Source of the DNA: Fimenecus sp045594885
GTDB taxonomy: Bacteria > Bacillota > Clostridia > Oscillospirales > Acutalibacteraceae
Reading direction: 5' to 3'
Length of the DNA: 64,000 nt
NCBI GenBank assembly: GCA_045594885.1
Contig: JAZNZJ010000033.1
Location: forward strand, 38,285-102,284
The position numbers and the translations under genes were made by a program. Below are positions 19,601-26,861 of the stretch, one piece after another. Positions within the stretch are counted from its first letter, which is position 1; each line of letters opens with the position of its first letter. Under the pieces are notes generated by a model. That model made no database searches and was not told the DNA's origin. It worked only from the letters and a program-made list of their open reading frames with translations.

Positions 19601-20012
19601 TAATATTAATAAAATTTTAAAAGTTGTGCATGCAATTGGTCAAATGATTAGTCTCTTCCCACGAGAAGGATTTCTTGCATTGCAAAGGGTAGCGCAATAT
19701 CGCAATCATGATATTATTAAGAGAGGCATTATTCGTGTGCTTCAAGAAAGCAGTACACGATACCCAATTGAAACTGAACTGTATATTGAGCAAAATACCA
19801 ACTTTAATGACATCGATTTAATACAACCCTATGAAAAAGTAAAAGATACCATGATACGTAGTCGAACATTGGAACAGTTACATTGGAGTAGGCTGTTATA
19901 CTCTTTCAAATCGATGGATTACGACATAATCAGAGTGATTTTACAAGGAGTAACTAAAACGAATACTTTATCGGTATTTATTTTGAAGTTGTTAAATCAA
20001 GATAATATCTAA
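16656..20012 (+). CDS. SIR2-STAND NTPase, Avs5-like antiphage defence protein
   Basis: 1118 residues from the ATG at 16656 (AAGGA ten bases upstream; an in-frame GTG at 16647 is less well placed). The N-terminal SIR2-like domain shows FLGAGADISSGG near residue 28, ITTNFYDYLEKA, LKIHGDVNR and VGYSGLDT. A STAND-type NTPase follows: Walker A GKAGIGKT at about residue 317, Walker B TFIIDEIPEE at about 390. The C-terminal 550 residues are helical, TPR-like, the usual sensor region. In known SIR2-STAND (Avs5) proteins phage detection triggers NAD+ depletion. The function here is inferred from this architecture. It is the gene next to site A. Its last 35 bases overlap the convergent aminotransferase gene. 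Confidence 0.82.
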   Translation: MHNENLDKIISLICNSNKKICLFLGAGADISSGGKSFLNVKKETISKFSEHNPEFLKEHIINQYFEETIDSPKNVSFREAILSDINESTNIKISDGYKFLVLLAKYGFIDAIITTNFYDYLEKAQQEMGMDVFDVFSNNDNKNLSIPNIYPQKTLYLKIHGDVNRKYVSHITTEEINSKSYPKALKNILREYLKNDLVIFVGYSGLDTMVTDLIKPISRNMETTFWINPSYNNDSELISLLSHNLVLGKYSFDDFVIRLGLKKLNNINCEIQDSTFIYTWVKAKTHNSISPILKSTKVNIERAELSELKKSNKICVISGKAGIGKTYLIEHYIKHSSKNDILYIKLNYDPNVPIILTIIDKLGFTTNSPFSLLYNLCNWYLNQKKYLTFIIDEIPEEINQNLEEFIAFVDVTKFNKNISFILLTRGSNIKNKLSSSLLNLSVTPIEMKLFNEDNVKELAECYDVQKYVTKLDINYLLEPFICDLVFSFISKPANTHDNIFNVIETALSERYDKNPQTFHDELILIAQAEYTQNALEKEKIEYLFDSGLISSISPHYYKHEAFKSYYLSRYLFRNQLEKKKCIKELINIFETKQTTDTLFYHACVMHYTILEDNSDIIQRLLELNKIIEKCCNSISLKFCKTCLIYFAEKNSKEFYHSLKDIKESLSEEMVKLIIESTQVMLNDEFYYKTLFLFQENTPFAYESVIYSIDRFCEKVSIMEINNEESIYFEEYFDFAFSGCPSIKLYKILYALMRTKYEKKEYRYANKLHKILYEIIGKCSIEEIMNVLRKYSYNILFNADDIEADFNAISQTDELIQLVYDVLNGKILDVKEYTYLIDITNDINNMCIFMLSNLIVVQSMTYDKKATLSAAIKIINTRNDLAPQNIDFLLSSIFMSLYYLNPHERKDFIEFFEMAYDKYEMLLFEQPTNIRKSTSKRFSQEFEQIFEDGFNPLAFLFYTSNLEDDENRLNQYWSMCEQLCKSGNINKILKVVHAIGQMISLFPREGFLALQRVAQYRNHDIIKRGIIRVLQESSTRYPIETELYIEQNTNFNDIDLIQPYEKVKDTMIRSRTLEQLHWSRLLYSFKSMDYDIIRVILQGVTKTNTLSVFILKLLNQDNI

Positions 20013-21333
20013 ACAAAAAATTAAACAAATTGATTTCTTGCTCAGAAATATACAAACTTGGTGAGAGCATAAGTTGGCTATTAAACATTCCTCCCGTGGT
20101 TAGAATTAATCCGTAGTTTTTATTTTTTACTAATACGGGGTTATTCAAAGCATTTTCTACTAAATTATAGGCAAAATGCGGATTAGGCTCTTTTGTATCA
20201 GAATTTATAATATCTATTCCTATAGCATGTCCTTTTCCTTGTATTCGGCCAATACAACTATAATCTTTGGCAATACTTTTTATACAATCTAATAATGTGT
20301 TAGAACTATTTTGTATTGTTTTCTCAAATGACTTATCATTAATTAAGTCAAAAGTACATAATCCAAGTGCTGTGGCTAAAGGATGTCCTGCATAAGTACA
20401 ATGTGTAGAGCCTGTAGGCCACTTTTGTGGTGATATAATATCCTCTTTAGCCCAAATCCCCGACAAAGGCCATAACCCATTAGTAATTGCTTTACCAAAT
20501 ATAATTATATCAGGTATAAAATCGTAATGTTCGAAGCTCCACAACTTGCCAGTACGATAGAAACCCATTTGAACTTCATCTGCAATGATCAAAACCTTGT
20601 GTTGTCGTAATATTTCAACTAACGATGCAAAATAATTGTGATGCGGAAAAACATAGCCACCTCTACCTAACACAGACTCAAAAATAAATCCAGAATAAGA
20701 AGAAAGTCCAGAAGCTGTGTCATATATTCCTGAAAACTCGCTTTCAAACAATCTACTAAATTGTTTGAAACAATATAAAGCACATGTATTTTTCTCTTTG
20801 CCATATGCACAACTATAACAATTAGGAAAAGGTATTCTAGTTGTATTAATCACACTTCCAAATTGTTTAGTGTAACGATAACTCGAACTAACACTTGATG
20901 CAGCCATGGTACGACCGTGATAACCACCTTCAAAGGCAAAAAAGTTTTTCTTCTTATTATAGTTAATTGATAGTTTTAATGCGTCATCTACTGCCTGAGC
21001 ACCTCCAACAGTGAAATGTACTCGTCCTTTTGCTCCATATTTTTCATACATATATGTACATATTTTTTCTGATAACTCAATTCTTTGTTTACTCATAAAT
21101 TCACCCGCCAAACACGGAAGAGTTTGACTGTTTTTTTGTAAACACTCAAGGTGCTTTTTATTTCCATACCCAAAATTGGCAGCACTATTAAACATCTGCA
21201 TATCTAAATAGTGAGTATTATGTTCATCAACTAAAAAACTACCTTCAGCTTTGTAAAATATTTTTTTAGGAAAGTGTTTACCTGATGTATCCCCTTGTGA
21301 ACAATACACTTTTTCTTTTTCTAACAATGTCAT
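19978..21333 (-). CDS. Class III PLP-dependent aminotransferase
   Basis: 451 residues from the ATG at 21333, which has AAGGAG nine bases upstream; an upstream in-frame ATG at 21402 runs through recombination site B and is rejected. Class III features: GGAQAVDDALK (110-120), EGGYHGRT (135-141), ADEVQMGFYRTGKLW with the PLP-ring Asp252, and FGKAITNGLWPLSG with the Schiff-base Lys281. Four cysteines at 172, 175, 184 and 188 form the knuckle often seen in ornithine/diamine aminotransferases. The substrate is unknown; an omega-amino or diamino compound is likely for the class. It shares an invertible segment with a defence gene, an unusual partnership. Confidence 0.85.
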   Translation of the reverse strand: MTLLEKEKVYCSQGDTSGKHFPKKIFYKAEGSFLVDEHNTHYLDMQMFNSAANFGYGNKKHLECLQKNSQTLPCLAGEFMSKQRIELSEKICTYMYEKYGAKGRVHFTVGGAQAVDDALKLSINYNKKKNFFAFEGGYHGRTMAASSVSSSYRYTKQFGSVINTTRIPFPNCYSCAYGKEKNTCALYCFKQFSRLFESEFSGIYDTASGLSSYSGFIFESVLGRGGYVFPHHNYFASLVEILRQHKVLIIADEVQMGFYRTGKLWSFEHYDFIPDIIIFGKAITNGLWPLSGIWAKEDIISPQKWPTGSTHCTYAGHPLATALGLCTFDLINDKSFEKTIQNSSNTLLDCIKSIAKDYSCIGRIQGKGHAIGIDIINSDTKEPNPHFAYNLVENALNNPVLVKNKNYGLILTTGGMFNSQLMLSPSLYISEQEINLFNFLFRYYLDLTTSK

Positions 21334-21354
21334 ATAAAAAAACTCCTTATATTT

Positions 21355-21381
21355 CTTACAATAATTTATAGTTATTGTAAG
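21355..21381 (-). repeat. Recombination site B (27 bp, centre TTTATAG = CTATAAA inverted)
   Basis: Perfect arms CTTACAATAA (21355-21364) and TTATTGTAAG (21372-21381) around TTTATAG, the reverse complement of site A's centre. Lies 21 bases upstream of the leftward aminotransferase ATG. Leftward promoter boxes straddle the site: ATGACA outside (about 21397-21402), 17 bases, TACAAT within the arm. The -35 stays behind after an inversion while the -10 belongs to the site. Confidence 0.78.
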
Positions 21382-21406
21382 TTTTTGAATATTTTTTGTC
21401 ATAAAA

Positions 21407-22108
21407 TCATTTTTGTTCTTTTACATCTATTTTTGCAAATATGCCATCTTCAAATTGTGTGTCCAATATGCTTTGTAAATCTTTAGAAAAGCTATTCATT
21501 TTTTCGTACTCGTTTTTTCTAATTAAATTAATGAAAGAAACAAAGCCGAATAAAGTTACAATGAAGAAACATAAAAGCATTATAGCGACAAAGCCATATG
21601 CTAAAATCACATTAATATCGATTTGATTATTCAATATAACCGTTAATACAGTTAAAATAACGGGTATAATTAGTGTTTGAATAAAACGCATTATAATATC
21701 AGTTGTTCTTTGCTGTGTTTCTGCATATTTTTCTAATCGACTATTCATTCGAGATTTTAATTCAACTATATCTTTTGCCTCAACAGAAATTAAAGATTTT
21801 CTCAACCATATGTATAATGCTTCACAATATTTTTTGTGTTCTTTTATATCTTTATCACTATTCTTAATTTCGTAATGCTGTGCGTATAAAAAAACTATTA
21901 GTGAAACAATGGTTTCTATTCCTAATGCGATAAAAAAGTATTGTCTAATTTGCTCTATACAGAGAACAACTACAGCACATATTGCGGATAATATCAAGGC
22001 TATCAAGAGCCCTAGCATAACCTTTGGTATTTTTTTAAGAGCTTCAGATACTGGTATTTTATTATCTTTCAAATATTTTAAATAACTTCTATATAACAAT
22101 AACTCCAT
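21407..22108 (-). CDS. Four-helix membrane protein of unknown function
   Basis: 233 residues. Two hydrophobic hairpins, at about residues 28-52 with 57-75 and 138-160 with 168-192, are separated by a charged coiled helix (SVEAKDIVELKSRMNSRLEKYAETQQRTT). AAGGA lies ten bases before the ATG, and a decayed recombination site (C) lies 20 bases upstream, the same geometry as the two genes of segment 1. It is transcribed toward site B and could feed transcription into whichever gene lies there. Its topology resembles the protein at 36287-37033. SLATT-type effectors have similar layouts, but that is only a suggestion. Confidence 0.6.
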   Translation of the reverse strand: MELLLYRSYLKYLKDNKIPVSEALKKIPKVMLGLLIALILSAICAVVVLCIEQIRQYFFIALGIETIVSLIVFLYAQHYEIKNSDKDIKEHKKYCEALYIWLRKSLISVEAKDIVELKSRMNSRLEKYAETQQRTTDIIMRFIQTLIIPVILTVLTVILNNQIDINVILAYGFVAIMLLCFFIVTLFGFVSFINLIRKNEYEKMNSFSKDLQSILDTQFEDGIFAKIDVKEQK

Positions 22109-22128
22109 AATTATACATTCCTTATATT

Positions 22129-22154
22129 TATTTAATAATTGTGTTTATTTTAAG
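22129..22154 (-). repeat. Decayed recombination site C
   Basis: Read leftward: CTTAAAATAA, six-base centre, then TTATTAAATA, continuing into AATATAAGGA exactly as site B continues into AATATAAGGA. One arm is clear, the other is eroded, and the centre is six rather than seven bases. No partner with this centre was found in the window. It sits 20 bases before the ATG of the 21407-22108 gene, so it looks like a site that once served this gene. Confidence 0.45.
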
Positions 22155-22209
22155 TTATCTCAGGCTAAGAGATGACTTTTTCTTTTATGACGTTTTCTAT
22201 CACAAACAA

Positions 22210-22236
22210 CTTACAATAACCTCTTATTATTGTGAG
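22210..22236 (+). repeat. Recombination site D (27 bp, centre CCTCTTA)
   Basis: CTTACAATAA, CCTCTTA, TTATTGTGAG: one arm mismatch. The centre matches site E in inverted orientation and differs from A/B. Identity with E extends outward through AAACAA, about 33 bases in all. A TATGACG block lies 19 bases before the TACAAT in the arm, echoing the TATGACA outside site B. Confidence 0.75.
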
Positions 22237-22308
22237 TTTAATAAATTAAAGTTTTCGTTTGATTAGTAATCTTTTTCTATAGTTTAGTAATTAAAATGAG
22301 GAGCAAAT

Positions 22309-22983
22309 ATGAATCCTATAACAAAGTTAAATTCTTTTGTATTTTCCATATCTACATCTATTGTATATTTTGTGTGGAATGAATTGTCAAAAATAACTTT
22401 TGAAACAAAATTTATAAATATTCTATTAACTTTAGTTGTATCAATAAGTTTTTATAGATTGTTATATAAATTAGGACTACTTTTATGTGAGAAAAATGAT
22501 TTAATAAAGAAACTTATTTTAGGTAAAAATTATTTTCACGGTATTTGGGTAGGTTTCTATATTTATAAAGATGTACCTACTTTATATTATGAAATTTTTG
22601 ATCAAACAGTAGAAAAGCTTACTATTACTGGTAGAGCTTTTGATATCGAAGGTAATTATAAAGAGAGTTGGACGATTGTAGACCCATACATTAATGTTGA
22701 AGAATCAAAAATGTCATATTATTATGAAACAACAGAAACAGATAATAATTCAATTAATATTGGCTTCGTAAAAGCCAATATTGTGTTTAAAAAACAGGCA
22801 GAAGCTATCCAAACCGAAGGATTTGCAATAGATAGTGATGATACTATTAAGGTGTTCTTTTTTGATATGAAAACAAATTGCAAAGTAAATAAAATTATTA
22901 AATCAAAAGATTTTTATAATAAAGAACTATATGATAAAGCAATGCAGTTGTACAGCAACAATTGCAAGCACTTCATTCCTTAA
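22309..22983 (+). CDS. Two-helix membrane protein with C-terminal beta-barrel-like domain (Cap15-like, tentative)
   Basis: 224 residues; TGAGGAGC lies seven bases before the ATG. Two hydrophobic helices (about 10-27 and 38-60) are followed by a 150-residue strand-rich domain: FHGIWVGFYIY, LYYEIFDQTVEKLTITGRAFD, GNYKESWTIV, NIGFVKANIVF, KVFFFDM. Two helices plus an eight-strand barrel with a G-x-W-x-G start and an I-x-G strand is the plan of Cap15, a CBASS effector that binds cyclic dinucleotides. No cyclase gene is nearby, so the resemblance may be structural only. It is the first gene inside site D and precedes the PLP enzyme by 44 bases. Confidence 0.5.
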   Translation: MNPITKLNSFVFSISTSIVYFVWNELSKITFETKFINILLTLVVSISFYRLLYKLGLLLCEKNDLIKKLILGKNYFHGIWVGFYIYKDVPTLYYEIFDQTVEKLTITGRAFDIEGNYKESWTIVDPYINVEESKMSYYYETTETDNNSINIGFVKANIVFKKQAEAIQTEGFAIDSDDTIKVFFFDMKTNCKVNKIIKSKDFYNKELYDKAMQLYSNNCKHFIP

Positions 22984-23027
22984 TTTGTTATTCACAAAAT
23001 AGTATTTAAAATGATTGGTGATTTTAG

Positions 23028-24194
23028 TTGGCTTTTATTGATGATATAAATAAATTGGATGATATATTTGAATATGAAAAAAAGAAGGAAAAAGAATATG
23101 GCACCACCATTCATAATGTATCACATTGGGATTCATCTACCAATTTCCAACAAATAATGAATCGAGTGCTAGTCTTACCTAAATCGTCAATGCCATGGAA
23201 CTACTGCTACACATATTCCTTATCTAAAAAAACACGAAAAGGTGTTTTAAAGCATTTAGGTGTACCAGAAACACTCTTGAATGACAAGATGGGATTGTTT
23301 TTGCCATCAAGTACATTGTCGATTGTAAATCTTGTGAATTTATTAGTACATAAGAATAAAAAGAAATTATGTATATTGCATCCAGCATATTTTAGTGTCG
23401 AACATTGCTGTGATATGTTCTCCCTGAACTATTCCATCGAATATATATCCTTTGTTAATGGACATGCTATAATTCCAATAAAAAAAATATTAGAAAGTGG
23501 ATATGATTGCATTTGGATAACATCACCAATATTTTGCACAAGTGTATATTTTGATGACTCTGAAATAGATAAAATTATTCAACTACACAAAGCTGGTATT
23601 ACTGTTATCATTGATGAAAGTTTAGCTCTACCTGACAAGGAGTTAGTGCGTTTTGTACCTATTGACAAGAATATTTTTTTCATTTACAGTCCCCATAAAG
23701 CGATTTCAATAAATGGTATAAAATTTTCTGTTATTGTATGTGATAAATCATATGATGATTTTTTGGAACAATGGGTTGATGTTTTTTCAGGAGCTCTTTC
23801 TAGTTCCAATCAAGATGCCATATTACATTATATTTCACAAAATTATATATTTGATTGTTATCCTGAATATATAAAATATATCGATGATTCAAAATCTAAA
23901 ATTGAAAAAATTGTTGCAAAATATGTTTTTGCACAAATGCTGCCTAACTCTTGTGGACATTATATAACTATTTTTATTGAGACTTCCATAAACAACACAA
24001 GTGATATGATAAGTTTAGCAAAAAACATTATAAATAAATGCCACACATCAATTATTCCGGGAGAATTGAACGGTTTCAACCCTATATCAAAATTTTGCTT
24101 TAGAGTAAATTTGACGGGAAATATCGATCAATTATGTAGAGACATTGAAAACATTTTGAATTTTTTCAATCAGTTTTTGGATTCTCAAAAGTGA
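23028..24194 (+). CDS. Fold-type-I PLP-dependent enzyme (class I/II aminotransferase-like)
   Basis: 388 residues, TTG start with GGTGA six bases upstream; the next in-frame Met is 44 codons in. The aspartate strand TVIIDESLALPD (Asp196) and the Schiff-base lysine in IYSPHKAISINGIKF (Lys224) place it among class I/II aminotransferase/decarboxylase relatives, with some likeness to histidinol-phosphate aminotransferase and CobD-type enzymes. The N-terminal WDSSTNFQQ segment fits that group. The substrate is not evident. It is paired with the membrane protein upstream and the NspC-like decarboxylase downstream. Its end overlaps the convergent pentapeptide gene by 29 bases. Confidence 0.7.
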   Translation: MAFIDDINKLDDIFEYEKKKEKEYGTTIHNVSHWDSSTNFQQIMNRVLVLPKSSMPWNYCYTYSLSKKTRKGVLKHLGVPETLLNDKMGLFLPSSTLSIVNLVNLLVHKNKKKLCILHPAYFSVEHCCDMFSLNYSIEYISFVNGHAIIPIKKILESGYDCIWITSPIFCTSVYFDDSEIDKIIQLHKAGITVIIDESLALPDKELVRFVPIDKNIFFIYSPHKAISINGIKFSVIVCDKSYDDFLEQWVDVFSGALSSSNQDAILHYISQNYIFDCYPEYIKYIDDSKSKIEKIVAKYVFAQMLPNSCGHYITIFIETSINNTSDMISLAKNIINKCHTSIIPGELNGFNPISKFCFRVNLTGNIDQLCRDIENILNFFNQFLDSQK

Positions 24195-25668
24195 TTGTTA
24201 TTGATTTAATATTTTTATTGTTGTATCCATAAAAATCAGCATTATCATTTAATCCATTTTCTATAATTATGCCCGTTACATTTGCAATTATTTGACTGAT
24301 AAAAGGTTCAACTGGTGTTATATGTGGAATGACTATTGATTGATTGAACGAATTTATATTCGTTATTTGTTCAGCACTCATTTTGTCCACATTAATATTA
24401 TGATGATTTTTATCGTTTTCATTTTTCATTTTATCCTTTTTATTAATAGCGTTAATTATAAAAGGAGTTATGCATCCTAACAATGAAATAAATGCACTAA
24501 AATATGGAAGTAAAGCTTCGGCAACTTCAAAATTTTCTATAAAAGAACCTTGCTTTGCATAATTCAGTTTTGTAATATTGGCATTTGGATAATATTTTTT
24601 TCTAATCTGTTCGAGTATTGTTACAAGTTGGACGGCTGGCGCAATTGAATAAATAATTTCAACTTCAACATTTTTATTTAAAGAGAGTTGACTAGGAAGA
24701 TTGTTCAATTCAACTTGTAATTGGTTTTGGAATTTTTGAAATCTGAAATATATTTCATTAGCATACTCACGGATATATGGTAAAGTTTGACTATATGCGA
24801 CACTTTCTTCGGTATTCTCAATTAACATTGTAAGGCACTGCCATATTTTCATCTGTACAAATTGAGAAATCGCGTTCTTTTCATTTAAGTATTTAGTTAT
24901 TATTTTTAAAAACTGGATTTCGTCGTTTTTCACTAGAATATCTTGCCTTATCATCTGGCACATCGCTTTAACACAACCCAAAATTGCTAAATCATGATAA
25001 TCATCTACTAGATTTATATGTAGAATTGCCGCATTAATCAAAAAATAATTGTTAATAAAGTCTGCTTCAATTTCTTCAAGATTAGATTGTTTAATCAAGT
25101 CAGTTAGTACTCTTTTTGAGAAACCAAAATTATATCCAAGCAACATAGGGTTAATTTGAACATTAATAAATTCACAGTTTTCAAATATTTGATAGTAAAA
25201 CGATTCTGTAAAACTAGTATTTTTAATTGTACAGTTTTTAAAAGTGTTAAGTGTGATTGTACTACTATCTACTGGGAATTGCTCAAAAATACAGTTGACA
25301 AATTCTGTGTTTGTAAGCGTTATACTTTCAAACATACAATTTTCAAATGTGCAATTTATAAAAATGGAATTAGTTATGGTTGAGTTACTAAAATCTACTC
25401 CAATAAATTTACAATCATTATTCCAAAGTGAGCACATATCGGCTCCTTGCATATTGCAATTTGAAAAAGTAGTTGCAATAAATTTGGAACTTAAAAATGA
25501 TACATTCGTAAAATTATTGTTATACAATTCTCCAGCATCTATTGTAGAACTTGACAGCTCAAGTGAATTAGCATCAATCTTGTTTAAAATTAGATTATTA
25601 AATAAGTAAAAATTCAGTTTAGCGAAAGGTTTAAATGGCTGGTTGTTATAATTTGTAATTTCTTTCAT
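24166..25668 (-). CDS. Pentapeptide-repeat protein with C-terminal membrane segment
   Basis: 500 residues; AAAGGAG lies nine bases before the ATG. Residues about 30-170 are tandem pentapeptide-type repeats (CNMQGADMCS, VDFSNSTITN, SIFINCTFEN, CMFESITLTN, TEFVNCIFEQ). The middle (180-370) is helical, a hydrophobic segment lies near 395-412 (FSAFISLLGCITPFIINAI), and the C-terminus is a small strand-rich tail. It is the only leftward gene of segment 2, divergent from the NspC-like gene and overlapping the 3' end of the PLP gene. A scaffold or membrane-bound effector role is possible; no specific family is recognised. Confidence 0.65.
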   Translation of the reverse strand: MKEITNYNNQPFKPFAKLNFYLFNNLILNKIDANSLELSSSTIDAGELYNNNFTNVSFLSSKFIATTFSNCNMQGADMCSLWNNDCKFIGVDFSNSTITNSIFINCTFENCMFESITLTNTEFVNCIFEQFPVDSSTITLNTFKNCTIKNTSFTESFYYQIFENCEFINVQINPMLLGYNFGFSKRVLTDLIKQSNLEEIEADFINNYFLINAAILHINLVDDYHDLAILGCVKAMCQMIRQDILVKNDEIQFLKIITKYLNEKNAISQFVQMKIWQCLTMLIENTEESVAYSQTLPYIREYANEIYFRFQKFQNQLQVELNNLPSQLSLNKNVEVEIIYSIAPAVQLVTILEQIRKKYYPNANITKLNYAKQGSFIENFEVAEALLPYFSAFISLLGCITPFIINAINKKDKMKNENDKNHHNINVDKMSAEQITNINSFNQSIVIPHITPVEPFISQIIANVTGIIIENGLNDNADFYGYNNKNIKSITITFENPKTD

Positions 25669-25697
25669 TATTAAGCTCCTTTATTTTGTGAGGTATT

Positions 25698-26828
25698 ATG
25701 AGATTACGCATTGATAGTATTAAAAGTTTGCCAACTCCGTGTTATTTAATTGATTATGATTATCTTTTGAATAATATTAAATTAGCCAAAAAGCGCTGCG
25801 AAGATTTAAATGTAAAAATGCTTTTATCAATTAAAGGCTTTCCGCTTTACTCCATATTCAAAGATATATCACCTTATTTTGATGGTGTTTCTGCTTCTAG
25901 CTTATTTGAAGCAAAAGCAGGACAACTTATGAAGAAAGAAGTTCATATACATTCTCCTGTTTATAGTGCAATCGATTTTGAAGAAATATCAAGTATATGT
26001 GACCATATTGTATTCAATTCGATATCACAATTGAAAATTTATGGTCCTAAAATTGATGAATGTAAAAAAATTGGATTACGAATTAATCCAGAATACTCCG
26101 AGGTGGCAATTGAGAAATATAATCCTTGTTGTGAATATTCACGATTTGGTGTAACACAGGCAAATCTATGCAATAATACATTACCAGAAATAGGTGGTTT
26201 GCATATGCACACTATGTGTGAAAACGAAGCAGAATCATTTGCACGCATTATTAATAAGACATCCAATAAATTTAACAAGCTTTTCGAGAAAATCTCCTGG
26301 ATAAATTTGGGTGGTGGCCAACTTATAACTGAACCCAATTATAATCTTGAATGTTTGAAAAAACCCATTAATAATCTAATAAATAATTACAGATTAAAAA
26401 TATACATCGAGCCATGTGAATCTCTTGTATCAGAATCGGGGTTTCTCGTTGCTACTGTTTTAGATATAATTGACAATGGTAAGCTCATAGCAATTTTAGA
26501 CACTTCGGCAGTTTGCCATATGCCAGAAATTTTAGAAATGCCATATACGCCTGATATTGAATATCCTACCAATTCAAGAGATTGCAAATATCCATATATT
26601 ATTGCAGGAAATAGTTGTTTAGCTGGTGATATAATAGGTGAATATTTTTTTGAAAATCCACTTAAGATAGGAGATAAAATAGTTTTTTCAGAAATGGGAG
26701 CATATACCTTTTGTAAGGCAAATTATTTTAATGGAATTAATTTGCCAACTATTGCATTGTATAAAAACAATTCTTTATTTCAAATATTAAAACAATATAA
26801 TTATGAGAATTATAAATCAATATACTAG
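25698..26828 (+). CDS. NspC-like PLP decarboxylase (carboxynorspermidine decarboxylase family)
   Basis: 376 residues; GTGAGG lies seven bases before the ATG. Alanine-racemase-fold decarboxylase: TPCYLIDYDYLLNN at the N-terminus, Schiff-base Lys46 in LLSIKGFPLYS, SASSLFEAK, GLRINPEYS, SRFGV, GGLHMHTMCE, NLGGG, then CHMPEILEMPY near residue 272 and SCLAGD. These are the hallmarks of NspC, which decarboxylates carboxy(nor)spermidine in the alternative polyamine route. The usual partner, carboxynorspermidine dehydrogenase, is absent, so the substrate may differ. It is the gene nearest site E, which begins 33 bases after its stop. Confidence 0.82.
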   Translation: MRLRIDSIKSLPTPCYLIDYDYLLNNIKLAKKRCEDLNVKMLLSIKGFPLYSIFKDISPYFDGVSASSLFEAKAGQLMKKEVHIHSPVYSAIDFEEISSICDHIVFNSISQLKIYGPKIDECKKIGLRINPEYSEVAIEKYNPCCEYSRFGVTQANLCNNTLPEIGGLHMHTMCENEAESFARIINKTSNKFNKLFEKISWINLGGGQLITEPNYNLECLKKPINNLINNYRLKIYIEPCESLVSESGFLVATVLDIIDNGKLIAILDTSAVCHMPEILEMPYTPDIEYPTNSRDCKYPYIIAGNSCLAGDIIGEYFFENPLKIGDKIVFSEMGAYTFCKANYFNGINLPTIALYKNNSLFQILKQYNYENYKSIY

Positions 26829-26861
26829 AAAAACAGTTCATATATTAAGGGAGTAATATAA

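Larger units (their letters stand above)
16607..21381. mobile_element. Predicted invertible segment 1 (SIR2-STAND / aminotransferase)
   Basis: Bounded by sites A and B, which have identical 7-bp centres in inverted orientation next to a tyrosine recombinase. It holds two convergent genes, each with its start 21-22 bases inside a site and its own AAGGA-type ribosome site. Inversion would exchange which gene lies behind the outside sequence on each side while keeping the same 5' leader geometry. In the present orientation the aminotransferase is downstream of the leftward membrane-protein gene 21407-22108. Inversion is predicted from sequence, not observed. Confidence 0.65.

Noticed and set aside
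21333..21402. Longer N-terminus of the class III aminotransferase starting at 21402
   Set aside because: It would be translated through recombination site B, lacks a ribosome site, and the ATG at 21333 has an ideal AAGGAG.
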